DNA of 64,000 nucleotides from Atrichornis clamosus (GCA_013400975.1 WBMZ01009480.1:1-64000), one strand, 5' to 3'; shown: positions 1-13,800, counted from the stretch's first letter. Notes: a model not told the origin generated them from the sequence alone. A program made the numbers and translations.

Positions 1-2995
1 AACAGTTATGTTATTCTGATTTGCTCATTCACACAACAAAGGTAGAATTATAAAAGAGCTTGTCATAGAGCATTCTCCACTAGTAGTTCAGAATATGTCC
101 AAGTTGTAGCCATAAGCCTAAACTCTTGTAATAAATCTGCCAGTTCCATAGGCTTCTGTAGAGGAATAATGGTCTCCCCTTAAACATCATCAAAAAGCCT
201 TAATCAATTTCAGAAAGTTATCACACATTTATTCCTCTAGGATTTTCTTATTAGAAGTAAGATTTCCACCATAATCTTTGTTTTTTATGTGCAGGAAAAT
301 TCTTCATGGACAATTTCTTTGCTAGGACAACCTTTCTTCTTATGCCTGTGGGACATATAAGGATAAACAGAGTTGTTTGTTTTGCTTTTGATCCTTGTTC
401 TATTTCATCAACATAATTTGGTTGCTTTTTTCCCCATGTATATTCATATCCAAGAAAAAGTTGCTCTTTTCACTCACTCTCTCCCCTCCTCCACCCTCTC
501 TTTTGCTATATTTTTATTTTAAAGGAAAAATACTAATAGTTCAGTAAATTAAAATAATAGCAGTGGAATAAGCAGCTCCTCTGAAAGAACTGAAATTATA
601 GCTAATATCTGTTAGAATATAAGGGGCCATTCTCCACTTTCAAAGATATAAAACAAGAAGAAAAGATAATCTAAAGCATGACAGCAAATGACTGATGTGT
701 TAGAAATAGCAAAACAAGCCACACAATTCCTCCAGGTTCTTCAGTCTACTAGTTTCCATTTACATACATTCAAGTAGAGCAAATCTTCCCATTTAGGTCT
801 GATTGCAGCCAATACAACTGTTCTCTTTCTGATTTTTCAGCCAAACTAGAACAAGGAAGATCTGGACTAAAACAATAATTTTCATTGAAGGGACATCTGG
901 ATGTTAGCCTCCTGCTCAAAGTAAGATTGAAATTAAAAGTAAGATCAAAATTGGATCAGTTTGCTTGAGTCCTTCTCCTGTCAACTTTTCAAGATCTTCA
1001 GAGAGATGCAACAACCTCCCTGCAGAAATTTTTCTGCTGCTTAACCAGTCTAATTGAAAAATAAGGGTATGGACCATTTAGCTAATTTTGGGCATAGTTT
1101 CTGAAACCTAATGATGATGTTCAACCAGTGTCTACTTTGGCACAGATATTTTGGTACTTACTATTTTAGTGGATAAATAAGAGTGAGACACCAGTGGCAG
1201 CTGAAATTAAACATCTGTAATAGAGAAAATGGTGAGAGAAGAATACAGAAAACACGAGAGAGATAAAAGAGCAGAATAGGAATATAAAAACAACGGAGAA
1301 CAGAATTACCATTGTTCTGATAGGATAAACATGTACAGAACAATATTTTTATCGTGTAAGAGAAAATAACAGCTGAGATATATAGTTCCTGCTCTGCAGC
1401 AAAATTATAATTTTTATTTATTGTGGAAACTTCCTAGAGCTTGAATTTATATTCAGGAAATTTTACATATGTTGGAACAACCTGTTGTAATCCACTGCCT
1501 GAGTTTATTTCCCTACACTGGCTGTTCTTAGCCAGATTTTTTCCTGACCCATTACAGATCTTTCCCCTGGTGAACGATGTCACCCTCCCTATCAACCCAG
1601 TAACAAAACTCAATGTTTATTTCCTCAAAACCTAATTTTGAATTGCATTTTTTGCAACCAAATTGATTTGACTCCAATATTTATCTTTAGCCTCCAGGAA
1701 GACTTAGCCTGACACAGGATGAATTTAATTCTCTACCCTTAAAAGTTAATTGCAATGCATGGCAGTCAAACTAGCCAAATTGTGACTCCTTCTTCTGAGT
1801 ACATATAGTACCTATCCGAGATGAGTGAGTATCTCTTTTGTTGGCTTTGACAACTCTGATTTTCTCCCTGGTGGCTGTTCAGAGACACAAAAGTAAATCC
1901 AGCTGATCACGATCTCCTTTGTAGTGACATTGACTCTAATACCTTGTATCTATGTTTTTGCCAATTTGACTTCAAAAGACAATGACACTGTACACATAAA
2001 AAGCTTCTGCAAAGCTTCCCTCATGTGCCTTGTATGAAGATCAAATCAAATTGTAGGCATTACTATTATGATTTTGATATATGCTACTTGCAAGAAATGA
2101 TGGAAGAAAATCACCACTTCACTGCAGTATTTTCTTCCCTTTAAGAAAAAATAGTGGGTCTGTAGTTCAAATGAACATGGCTTCTTTTAAGATTGAAATG
2201 TCAAACAAAATCTAAAATAAATATACAGGCATCATGACAGGGCTCTGCATTAGCAGAAGCCTACGGATTCTAGCCAATCTCACTTTTTGTAGAATTTGCC
2301 TTTCATGTAGTCACTATTCTGACTGTATTTCCATAGCTACCTCTGCAACCTGTGGTTCTGCCTAGTTTTTCAGAACAAGAAGCAGCAGTTTACATATTAT
2401 TTTTCTCCTCCTGAATTCAGACCCAGCCACAGAGGTAAATTACTAAGAGTAGGGCAAAAATAGTGGATTGTAGGTATTTGGATTCCTAGAAAGAAAATAT
2501 TAATTTCATTTTTGGTTTTAAAGAAAAGTTGCTTTTAATTTTAATTTTTTTCATAGCTCCCAGTCTGGCTTCTTCAGTCCTCATTTCTAATCTGCAACAT
2601 TACTGCTGCAATAGGGAGGAGTGAATTATAACATACATATATATTTCACTTGGTAAACTATTCAAGTTGCAAGTATGAATCAGTTTGTTAGTAGTGACAT
2701 TTGAGGTAGAATCTCACTTCTATGCATAGGAAATATGTGCCACAACCACTAGACACTTGACAAAGTATAAAGGTTTCTAACATACCTATTTGTAACATCC
2801 CATCTTTAAGGGGAAAGGAGTACCCAAGGTTCATAGGTGCTCATGGCTGAAAAGAACAACGTTAAGTCAGAGGGGCTGCAAAATCTTACAAAGTTTTATT
2901 GCTCGATTACACACTGGGCATGGAAATTGGTATATTAGTATATACCAGTACCTGACCTCCTAGAATAAGCACACAGCAGTGGGTTGTGGATAAAA
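1..2995. other. single-copy A+T-rich DNA, no gene seen
   Basis: No recognisable gene or dispersed repeat was found. Open frames are at most 64 codons and have no family motif, as expected by chance. Short polypyrimidine and A/T runs are scattered throughout. It could be intergenic or intronic. Confidence 0.6.
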
Positions 2996-3163
2996 GTGCA
3001 GGGTGAAAGAGAAGAAAGAAAAAGAGCAGTTCAAGAGGAGGAAGGGAGGGAGGGGGGGAGGGAAGGGGGGAAGGCAGGAAGGAAGGAAGGAAGAAAAGAA
3101 GGAAGGAAGGAAGCAAAGGAGGGAAAGAGGGAGGGAGGAAGAGAGAGGGAGGGAAAGGCAAAT
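2996..3163 (+). repeat. polypurine (GGAA/GGGA)n microsatellite
   Basis: About 165 bases of almost pure purine on the + strand. It starts with mixed GAAAGA units, passes through G-rich GGGAGG blocks, then GGAA repeats around 3075-3112, and ends in GGGA/GAGA units. The long frames across it, such as the E/G/K/R-rich + frame at 2984-3256 and the P/S/L-rich - frame at 2907-3161, are low-complexity by-products and not proteins. Mirror-symmetric purine tracts of this kind can form triplex (H-) DNA; that is known chemistry and has not been shown here. Confidence 0.95.
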
Positions 3164-6100
3164 GTATATCCTACAAAGCTTTCAGAGCCACTGAATGAGG
3201 GATGGAGAGCTCTGAAAAAGAGCGTTTCCCACACAGAAGTAAACCAACACAAGTAGAAGGGCTATCCAAAGAAAGATTCATAATATTTCTGTCCATTAAG
3301 ACATGGGGACTACCGAAATTATATTAAGTGCAAAAGAGCACTGGATGTGCCATTTCCCTCACAAAATAAAGAACAGCAATGACTTCCAATAATCCTGATC
3401 AAAAATAAACAGCACCTTAAGTGGTTTATCTTGCAACGATATGAAAGCAAAATGATTTCCTGAAGAACAGCTAATGGGCTAAAAAGTTGGTTAAAGGCAT
3501 TTTAGAAAGAGGAAAATGTTGCGCAGCAATGAAATATTTAGAAATTAATGAAGAAAAAACAGATGAATGCAGCCTTAGAAGACAGAGATTTAAATTCTCA
3601 AGCCATTAGCACAAAGACTGTGCTTTCTGTCATGTGATTCCACCATGGAAAACAGAAAATAGCATTAGTCTATTCTGTTCAGTTGAGGAAAAAAAAAGCT
3701 TGCAGGAAGCAGATACCCTGATTCAAAAGAAGTCCAGTCAAAATATAAAGAACTTGATAATGTTCTATTAATATCAACAGGCTGCTTTCTTGAAGAAGCT
3801 GGTCATCATGCTTTGGTGCTTTAATAAACTACCTCTATAGCACAGTCTCCTTTTAAGATCTCATCTGTGTGACACAAATTAATCCTACTTTCATAAACTT
3901 CTGTTGTTCTACCAATTTTAAGAACAAACCAAGAGAGCCCACCTGCCAGCAGACTTCTGTTTTTGAAATTGTTGCCAAAGAAAACCAACAGTGACACCTC
4001 CATGTTATTGACAATGATGAAGTCAAGGGTCCTGCTATAAGATGATTATAGGTCATGCACCTTGTTACAAAATGACAATTCTTGCAGAATCCTCCTGTGC
4101 ATTGTAGACAAGTTCAGGATTTTTGCAAGTTGCTCCACCTTTGTCAACTGTGTTCCTTTCAGTTGAAGTTACATTAGACCAACATGAAGGGCTCTTAAAA
4201 CTCTCATATATCAATACGTCACAGTTTATCTTGCTCTTGGCTCTGATTAACCCTGCAAAACTCTTGCACATTTCTGTTGTTTTTCTCTTGTCCAATTTTC
4301 CTTCCATGCACATTCTTGGTTTCTACCAAGAATGTAAACCTGCTCAGAAACCAGAAGAATAATTACAGAAATGTTCAAGTTAGCTTTATTCTTGCCAGTT
4401 CAACGCTATAAGAAAATAGTAATGAAATGTCCAATTTATGTTCAGACATGTTTATATTCAGCAAACTATGCTGAATTATGTTCTATATATTTCTTGCCTA
4501 CTAAGAGCAAAGTAGCTAGATTAAAACTGGATTTAAATTGCCCAGTCAACTGCAATATATACCTGTCCATGGTGAAAACAAAAAGCAATTGGTTCCAGAA
4601 AATGTTGAAACAATGGAAAAAATCCAGTCATCCTGCCTCCTGGTAACCATTGTGAAAAAAGAATTCCTACACCGTGAAAAAAGATTCTGAGTTTCTTGGT
4701 CGTCATGTCATCCATGACAGCTTTCCATACCCTTCTAAAGACTAAAAGCCTGCCCATTCTCATCATTCTCCTTTCAGTCACAATGTTTTACCAAGTCTTC
4801 ATGTTTCAAAAGTATCTTTCCCAGAAATATAACAATAGCATAAATGCAGGGGGAGAAAAAGCAGAGATCTGGTGTCCATATAAATAAAACTAATAAAGAA
4901 ATAGACCCTTTTTGAATAACTAAATTTTAATTGCCTAATGTTGAAGGGACATTGCATAATGCAGTTTTCCTGGTGTTCATCCTCTGAATTAGTCTATGAA
5001 CACATATAATATCTCTTTATATTTGTTGAGGCATAATCTACTTAAAATTAGGAATGTTTACTTTAGTTAAACTCCACCTGCCAATAACAGGTCATTGATA
5101 TCTTTTCTTCCCTACAGTATTTACAGTCTCTTTCAATTAATTATTTTTAAAGGAAATCAGTACTTTGATTTGTCTTTATGAAGAATATAATGCTCTCTCT
5201 AAAAGGGTGCATTACTGCCTGAGACCGTTCATTTTGTCCTTTAAAATACAGATAATCGCTACTCGGATATGACAGAAAAATTGGTCTCAGCCACCAAAAT
5301 GCATATATCTTTCCCCTAGTTCAACCTCCTTGTGTTCTCAGAGAATAGAAACAAGTTCCAAATGACACTGGTCACCAGTACCAAAACCTCTTCTACAGAT
5401 CACTGGAAACCCTCTCCAAATACCCTCTTCATTTCAGATACAAGACCAACAGAATGACCAAACAGGACTCCTGAATAATCCCAGATAAACTAAATTTGAA
5501 TGATCTCCACCTCTTTCACATCCAAGCTGCTTTGTGTATCATTCATGTAGCAGAGCTGAAACTTTCCAGACAAATGTCGTGATGTATCTCACATTTCCTA
5601 CCTTATAAAATAAACTGTAACTCAGTAGGAATCTTCTGCCATCTTCCTCCCTTTCAGGTGACTACAATTACTCTGTCTGATTCTTCTGTTCATGGCATGA
5701 TGGTCATGTTTTGCCTCCCAAGAAGAACTTAGAAGAAAACCAGAATTTCTGGATCACAATTAGACCAAGGCATAAGCCAGAAGTTTAGCTATGCATCACT
5801 GCTAAGATTGGAGTTGTTCTGCAAATATTTACAGAAACAGCACTTGGAACCTGGGAAACTACTTGTGTCCAGCATTAAATGCCAGCTGAGAAAACTCTTT
5901 TTAAAATTTGGCTTGCGGCATAGACATCTACATCCAATAAAAGTTCTAGCCATTAATACCCTATAGCAGTAGTCTAACTTGAAAGGCATAAATTATGTGT
6001 TGTACACATGATAATGTATTTGGGAGAATATGCCTACCTAGTGGACAAGAAGCATACACTGCCTGTAAGGCAAGATGACATGGAACGGGTTTTCTACTGA

Positions 6101-9100
6101 CAGTAAAGGATAAACTTTCTTCATCAGGCTGTATTTCCAAGATACAGTAAATAAGACCTAAGGCATAATTGTAGGTATCCCTTTCCTAAAGAACAAATAT
6201 AATTACATGATCTGATAAGTATGTATGCACATTTTATAATGTCGATGCTAAAACTTCACTGCAAAAAAAATATTTTAAACTAAATCTACAGGATTGTTCA
6301 AGCAATGTGTTTAGAATTATGCATATTTACATCCATTGTCATTTGCATTAGTGAATATTTATGGACTATTTAGTTACATAACAATACTAAGCATTTAACA
6401 GCATTTGCATGATCATGGAGATGTAAAAATACTGACTAATTTTTATCAAATAGATTCTAATAAATGGCAAGAAAATTATGTGTCATGTGTATTATGAATA
6501 TCTGCTTAGGAGACCTGATATAACACCGCCTGTCCATATTTATCTGATTTATACTACACTGCTGGTACCTGAAACAGTGAAGCAAAACCAGAGCATTATA
6601 AGAGAAAAGTTTATGATTCATTACAAAAATTTGGTTCCTACCAGTGTCTGTCATCTACAAATAATTTGCTAGCTCAGTTGTGCTCAATCATGGATTTATT
6701 TTATATGCTTCATCCAGCAAAGGTATATTGCAAAATACGTATATCTAGGAGAATGGTTGCAGATACTCTTACACTTTATTCTTTAATTGTTACACTTCTT
6801 TTCTCCCCTAATTACAGAAGAACTTCTAAAATACAAGTAGCATGAGAAAAAGAGATAACATTTTGGTCCAAACATGCATTGCTAGGAATGTCAAACAAAA
6901 ATAAATGAAAATGTTAGAAAAAAATGTGGAAAATTATATTTACAGATATAAATATATTTTTTTTTTATGTGACACCTTTATTTTCAAGGAATCTGCTTGA
7001 TTTTTCTTGGAGGGTGGAGAAGGATATAGAAAAGAGAGGTTTTTGTTTATATGCTTCATTTTAAAGACCATCATCCAAGGCCTTTTTAAAAAATATTAAT
7101 TTTCCTCACAGCATGTTATTTGGTATCCTCATTTATATCCTGCCACTGTGAGTACATTCATTCTTGCCTTGCTTTAAGCATGTAACTAATGGAATTTTTC
7201 AGCTACTTAAGTCACTAAAAAAATTTAAAAAGACTGAGTCTTGCTCGACTGTCATGAGAAAGGTAATACAAGTTACGGTGCTGAAAAAAAACCCAATTAT
7301 CTAAAACTTACATGGTCAGAGTTCAGGTTTCAAGTTTTATTGTAATATTTCCTAGTCTTAAAGCAAAACAAATATAACAGGTAAAAACTTCAGTCAAGTA
7401 AATAACCAACAAAATAGGACTTACTGTAAAAAAAGCATAAGTGCAGGAGCTACAACTGATCTCCCACAAACAACCCATTCTGCTCTTCCACTATTCAGGT
7501 GGAGGATCAAAGGAAGGAAATTTCCAGGAAACTTAGTTAGAGCTCAAAAAGTGCAATATTCTCAGTATTTTGTAGTAATATGGGTACGCTTGCACAGTAA
7601 CTCATGTCACTTCAGTGTTTTGTGCTGCCCCAGCTCTTATTATCCAGCCTGGTCCCCTTCCTTTCTTAAATAAGAAACAGGGTGATTTGCACAAGCAGCA
7701 ATAGTACTCACGCTGCTTCCACATTGCAGCTAAAGGTAAGCTCTCAATTACCCAGCAATCACGTAATTCTGCTCCCGGAGTGCTGTCAGTGCCCTGCTTT
7801 TCCTGGAACTGTCAGAACGAATGTGTTGCATCCACAATATAAACCTAATTTGTAGATATAAACTCTGGAAACAACCCTCAAACAGGATGCAACTCTACAT
7901 AAATTCAATGAATTTGCTTACAGGGAACAAAAATTACCTATAATTGCCAAACTGAAGTCTGTGACTTCAGAACACCCAACAAAATTATATGAGCAAGAGT
8001 CTTATAATACAGTCTTTGCACATATCGAAATGCAAAGAACAGCCTATCATAGCCAACCTTATTAAAATTTATTGTTAACTTGTCTGAAATACGTTAGGTT
8101 AGAAGAAAAAGCACAGGCTAGGTATAAAATGTTTTGAGATGCTCATACAACATACCATTCTTCATTGTTTTTTGCAATTCCTAAGTGACTTAAGCAATCA
8201 GTGAAACACACTAAAATTCAGTGAAATCACAAGTTGCGTTATTATTAATTGTGGCTAAAGTGTGATCAAAGGATTTTTTAAATGGTATAAACAGTGAAAG
8301 TGTCCATAATCCCAGGATACTGAATGTATTTCCAGCTTTAAATGCTCTTTACACAGACAAGTTTGCATGGACTGTCTGTTCACAGTTCAGCCATGTTTCC
8401 TTCATATACAATATATACGAGAAAAACCAACGGAGGAAATAAACACTTGAATTTGAGCGGTTAAGTGAATATGTAAATAATTTCACTATAGGACAATATA
8501 ATAAACTTCATAATTCCTAAATAAAGTGTAAGAAATTAGTTACATCTGGGAAAATCTATTTTAAATATAATTCTATATCTTATTTTAAATATTATTTCAC
8601 ATCATATTTTTGATCTGTCATTTGGAAAATTGAATTGATCATCTAGTAAAGCATTAATGGGACTATTTTATATCTGGTTAAGTGTCTTTACTGATAGAAA
8701 ATGAATTTTGTACTAGATGTATAAACCTTAATTGAAAAGATTAGCAATGATCTTACACAACTCAATGGTCCAGACTTCATATAATGTGTCTGGCATGCTT
8801 TCAGTGAATCTTGTTTTGTTGTGCAGAGTGATACATTTATCAAACACCACACACGCATTTTTCATCAGTTCTGTAAAAATTGATCTTGTCTATTTGTTTT
8901 TGCTTCTAAGCAGCTTCAGTGCATGCAGAATTAAAAGTTGGGAGAATCCAACCATAAAGAGATATGTCTCAGAACTGAAAAGTAAAAATCCAAGTTGATT
9001 CTAATAATAAATGAAAACAAAAAGAAATCTCAAGTAAAGATGTTAAGTATTGTACTTTTTAATTGCACAGGCTGAAGTTATTGACCATGGCAAGTAAAGG

Positions 9101-9495
9101 ACATAGAAGTGAAAAAGCAGAAAACAGCATTAACAAAACCTCTACACCAGACATATACAACTGCTGAAATTTTGATGTTTACACCAGAGACTAATCTAAA
9201 TCATCTTACCTACAAGACCTATTAAAAAAAATTTCTTACATTTCTCACCAGTGTCTTTAAAACTCCTACAAATTATAGGCATCTGGAGAAGTCAAGATAT
9301 CATCCCAAAATATCTATAGTTAGTGAATTTCAGTAACATACAGAGTGTTGGAATGCTCAGACACCCACTAAATGCTCTTTAGTTCTAGGCTATCTCTGAG
9401 CTTCACTACTACTATGTCAGTTCCGAAAAATGATGCATTTGCCTACTGAAGAGAAGAGAAAAGAGAATATTTCATTTGAAAAGGATATACAGTAA
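3164..9495. other. single-copy A+T-rich DNA, no gene seen
   Basis: No recognised protein, RNA gene or dispersed repeat. The longest open frames (about 80-91 codons, near 4.1-4.7 kb and 8.7-9.0 kb) have no motif that I recognise and overlap frames on the other strand, as chance frames do. Short A runs occur, for example near 7286 and 6958. The region could be intronic or intergenic. Confidence 0.6.
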
Positions 9496-9665
9496 TCATT
9501 TAGTTCAACTCTCTGACCACTCAGGGCTGACCAAAAGTTAAACCATTTTGTTAAATGTGTTGTTCAAATGCCTCTTAAACACTGACAGGCTTGGGGCATC
9601 AACCACCTCTACAGGAAGCCTGTTCCAGCATATCAACACCCTCTCACTAAAGGGGAAAAACCCCC
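9496..9665 (-). mobile_element. CR1 LINE 3' fragment, antisense
   Basis: Read on the + strand, it shows the reverse complement of the avian CR1 3' region. Landmarks are 'ccactcagggctgaccaaaa', 'atgcctcttaaacactgaca' and 'aagcctgttccagca'. On the - strand the conceptual frame contains EVVDAPSLSVFKRHLNN, the conserved stretch near the end of CR1 elements. Similarity fades at about 9665 in a run of A and C. The element lacks its reverse-transcriptase core, so it is a dead 5'-truncated copy. The 9496 edge, where the CR1 tail should be, is eroded. Confidence 0.85.
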
Positions 9666-10159
9666 AGTTCCGTAGAGTTACAAAAAATGAAAGGACGGAT
9701 TGTGTAAAACTGCAGGCAGAATAGTGCATGATTGATTCTGAGCTACTGAGCTTGAAGCAATATAAAAGGTTTCACTTCAAGTGCCAGTGATGAATCATGC
9801 TGAGCCTGGCCTGGGCTTCCCATCTGCATGCAAGGGAGAGCGCCTGTTCCCTGTTCTGCAGAGCACTCGTGTTGTTTCAACAGAGATTCGGCCTCAGACA
9901 TGGAGCAAAGACAGAGTTGTGAACCGTGTCAGATTTGTATCTCCTGATGCTCACTCAGACACCACGTACTGTCTTGAGGCAGACAAGCCTTGTTGTTACA
10001 CAAGAGGTGTCTGTCAGAGGACGGGAATGTCAGAACACAAAACTGGCTCAGAGAAGTAAGTATCTCATTTCCTCTCATGTACTACTGTTAACCTCTGATT
10101 TTCATTCAGCATTTCTAGGCACATGCATGAAAAACACATGCTCCAGGTTTTGGGTGCAT
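9666..10159 (+). other. G+C-richer unassigned segment; possible non-coding RNA exon or repeat
   Basis: It lies between a CR1 fragment and an LTR and is richer in G+C than its surroundings. A TATA box (tataaaagg, 9761-9769) is followed by an ATG at 9790. The frame stays open for about 89 codons and reaches a GTAAGT splice-donor consensus at 10056-10061, just before its stop. The predicted peptide has several cysteines (the pairs CLEADKPCC and GVC), no signal peptide and no family that I recognise. It could be a first exon of a transcript, or part of an endogenous-retrovirus internal or leader region belonging to the LTR just downstream. I cannot choose from sequence alone. Confidence 0.3.
9761..9769 (+). 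promoter_or_regulatory. TATA-box-like element
   Basis: The string tataaaagg matches the TATA consensus closely. It lies 21 bases before the in-frame ATG at 9790, so initiation about 30 bases downstream would fall at or just after that ATG. In A+T-rich DNA such matches also arise by chance. Confidence 0.3.
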
Positions 10160-10884
10160 TGGATTTGTGTGACAAGGTTTTGGTAATATGGGGGGCTATA
10201 GGGGTGGCTTCCATGAGAAGCTGCCAGAAGCTTCCCCTATGACCAACACAGCCAATGCCAGCCAGCTCCAGAACTGACCTGCTTCTGGCCAAGGCTGAGC
10301 CCAGCAGCAGCACTAGTAACACCTCTGGGATGAAATGGCTAAGAAAGTGCAAAACTGCTGTGCAGCAGCAATCACAGCTGGAGAGAGGAGTGAGAATATG
10401 TGAGAGAGAATTCTCTGCAGCCTGTGGTGCAGACCATGGTAGGGCAGCTGTCCCACTGCAGCCCATGGAGGCCCACAGTCCAGCAAAGATCCACCTGCAG
10501 CCTATGGAGGACCCATACTGGAGCACATGAATGCCCAAAGGAGGCTGTGAATGTGGGGAGCCCATGATAATGCAGGCTCCCGTCAGGACATAGAGTAAAT
10601 TGGGAGTAAAGTTGTACCTGGGGAGAAGGGAGGGAAGGGTGAATTTGTTTTTAAGACTTGGGATTTTTTTCATTACCTTACTTTGCTTTGATTTGATTGT
10701 TAATAAGTTAAATTAACTTTTTCCCAAGTCATGTCTGTTTTGCCCATGACAGAATTCATGAGTGATGTCTCTCAGCCCCCACAAGGCTTTTGTTATAGTT
10801 TTGTTCCCTGGTCTATTTGAGAAGAGGGAGTGATAGAGCAACTTTGGTGGGCACCTGGCATTCAGCCAGCTACAACCCACCCCA
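10160..10884 (+). mobile_element. avian endogenous-retrovirus LTR, solo, degenerate
   Basis: I recognise a common avian LTR type by its order of landmarks: 'gtgtgacaaggttttggta' near the left end, repeated 'gcagccNRtgg' modules at 10417, 10458 and 10497 (a period of about 40 bases), 'aataagttaaattaac' where the poly(A) signal sits in better copies, 'tctgttttgcccatgacag', and 'ggtgggcacctggcattcag' close to the right end. The right edge is about 10884 ('cccca'). The left edge is uncertain by about 10 bases, and I found no clear target duplication. There is no internal viral coding region next to it, so it is best read as a solo LTR. The - strand frame of 202 codons at 10065-10673 mostly mirrors this G+C-rich LTR and is not a gene. 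The poly(A) hexamer is altered, so this copy is probably old and inactive. Confidence 0.75.
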
Positions 10885-13800
10885 GTCTTATTAGTTAAAG
10901 CAGCAACATTGGCACAGAATTAGTATACAATGCATTTTCTGGGAAACAGACATACATACACACAAAAAGAATACAGTCCTTATTCCTGGTAGATTGCAAT
11001 TAAAGATACCAACTCTGAAGTTAGCTTTATAGAGACAAACCTTTAAAAATTTTTTTAGAAATTTAAAAAAAAGAGGTATACAATCTCTGAACTCAACAGT
11101 GCTTCTTGTACCTCTGCAATTCCAGCCATCAGAAAATTGCTGCAGGTTAAGGGGGTAGGCTGAAGAGACTTCACGAGTCACTGAAACATCACAAAAGGGA
11201 TGATTTTTAGACATGACAAGGAACAACAGAGTAGGATTTGGGTGAGAGAGAAGACTGAGAATAGCATTAGATGTTAGAAGCCAAGAGAATAGTACACATA
11301 GGTGAAATGTAATGATTCCAAGCAGAAAAGACAGAAGATGGAAACCTCAGGGCACAGGAGATTATCTTGATAAAGTGAACATGTGACAGAGATACTACAG
11401 CGCAGTGATGTCAGGAGCAGAAAGAGAAATGCAAAGCTCAAGTTGATTGGTGAAGCTGTAAAAGGCCCAAAGGGGGTCTAAGAAGGGAGCTATCAGTCTA
11501 GGGAGCAGGGGAGCAAGTGATGGAGAAAGACTGGTAGGCACTGTTTGCATAAGGGTTCTGCTGTAATAAACTGTGGGAAAGAGGTGCCTGCAGGGGAACC
11601 CTGGCAGCCTACATTAGGCTGTGATGTTGTTTCTAAAGTTTCCTTAGTTTCCATGATGAAGCAGGAGCAGCAGTCAGAACGACTGAGAATGAGCATGAAG
11701 GATGACAGCACGTCACTGAATCTGTAATGGATCTAATGGATCACCTTCATCACTGACGGAAGTAACATCAGGAGAAAAAGAACCCTTTAATCCTTCTGTG
11801 GTTCCTCCCAGCACCATCTCCTGTATCCACTGAACTGCACAGCTCAACGTATTTTTGATTTAGTTTTACACAACTAATCTCTTAAACCAAACACAAACAA
11901 CATAGCCTAATTTTTGAACAACTGAAAGTTGCACAATATAGTCACAGTTCATATAAAAATAACAGCAGTAACCAAAAGAAAGCTTTTGAAGTGGAGGAAA
12001 AGTCAACCCTCCCCCCCTTCAAATGCTTCTTGAAGCTGAGATTCATGATCTTAGTTAATGCAATGATAAATATTTTCACAATACAGCTTATGGGGTGATG
12101 GAATTAAAAGAATATTTGAAAACACACTTTAAAAAGAGCTAAGACATAAAATACATTTAGTGTTGCGGCTTTTCTTTTACAATTTTACTCACAATAGAAA
12201 AGGAATGAAGACTAAAACAGAAGAGACAAAAGAAGTATGTTTTTCCTCAAAAGGTCATTATGGTATTTTGTTACGTTTTCATACAGAAGCAATTTTCTGA
12301 GCAAATAATAAGTTCTTCATGTCAACTACTTAGCAAATTGAATAAAATTTCTTTCTGTAAATGTAGTTATTCACATTAAGTCAACTCATTTAAAACATGG
12401 CTGAAGAGTTTCACTAGTAATGAAAACCATTTACAGTGTGGTCTGCCGAGCAGCCTACATTTGTGAGTTGGGCTCAGCACAAAGAATGTTACCACAAACC
12501 CCCTAAGTCAGGTATTTGCATTGCATTGACGTTGACACTTCCCAGTACTAGTTAGTGTTCAGTGGCTGTGATACGAAATTTTACTTTTGCTATCAACCCT
12601 AGCTGAACGCATTTCCTTCTTAATTCATGTAATAATAAATGTAATTTAAATTTCATAAAGTGCAAGCAATGTCTAATGCCAGGACACTAACAGATGGTCA
12701 GATTTCATTACAGCAATGTAGAATGTTGCTGCTCTCAGCTCTCTGCCCTCAGACCTGATCCTTCCTCTGCTGTTTCACAGGAGAAGTAAACACACTGCAG
12801 TTGCTCAGCCTAATCAGCCACTTGCAGGCTAAAGCAGCATCTGAAGGCCTAACAATCAAACGGGAAACTTAAGGTCAGGAGAACGTTTGGAGCAGGTTTT
12901 ATCGAGTAGACTTCAATACCGCAAAAAGGATACTCAGCAGAGAGAACCAAAGTCCATTTATCAATTCCAAGTGCAGTAGATTGTACTAATAGCTTTGATA
13001 CAAGGTGGGCAGCAACTCTAATACAAAATGAAGGAGAGAGCAAGTATTGTCTTCCTAAGTTTCTTGACACAAGTTGAATCCTACAAAATCCATAGTATTC
13101 TCTAACTATTATACTAATGCTCAGATTGGAAATCCCAGTACCAGCACATTCAAAACAAGCAGGGTCCTTTCTAGGAGTAGATGGGCATTTGGGAGATGAA
13201 AACACAGCAGACAACTAAAACTAAAGTTCAAAAACATAGTGCCAGGCAATACTACTGGAGGAGACAACTTGGTAGGAGGGGAGGAAATGTGGAGGCAGCG
13301 TATGGCATAATTCATAAGAAGCCTAAAGAAAGGTTTCAGTACAGCCACAAAGGGAAGAGATCAACGTGTGGACTGCAGAATCTTTGAGTTCTCAGGGAAT
13401 AACCTCACAGTTCATGATGCAACTTTGCATGCTTGCTTTAAAGCAGATAATCCACACCTTTGTTTCTGTGTAGTCTGCATAAATCCTGAGTTGATGAAAA
13501 TTGATGCTATTAGAGTTGATGTAATCTGTTTCTTTGCTTCATTTTAATACAAGTCCTGTTACTTTTGCTCCCAACAAATTTCTAGTCTTTATTCCAAGAA
13601 ACTGCTACTTGCTGAACCTTGTATTTAGAAAGATAAAGAGTAACTTGGGTATATTTTTGTTCCATTACTGCAGTAATTCATCCCATAAACAGAAGCTTGT
13701 TGGGGGCAGATTTGACAATGCATTCTGTCATTTTAATTTTAGTAAGACTTATTATACCAGACCTATTACTGAACAATTCACCCTCCATCTGTGTGATTTC

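Noticed and set aside
2907..3256. Overlapping frames on both strands, E/K/G-rich and P/S-rich
   Set aside because: They are translations of the purine microsatellite.
10065..10673. 202-codon - frame
   Set aside because: It runs antisense through a G+C-rich LTR where stops are rare and shows no known domain.
12849..13348. 121- and 75-codon overlapping - frames
   Set aside because: No recognisable domain, no good start context, and frames overlap in different phases as chance frames do.
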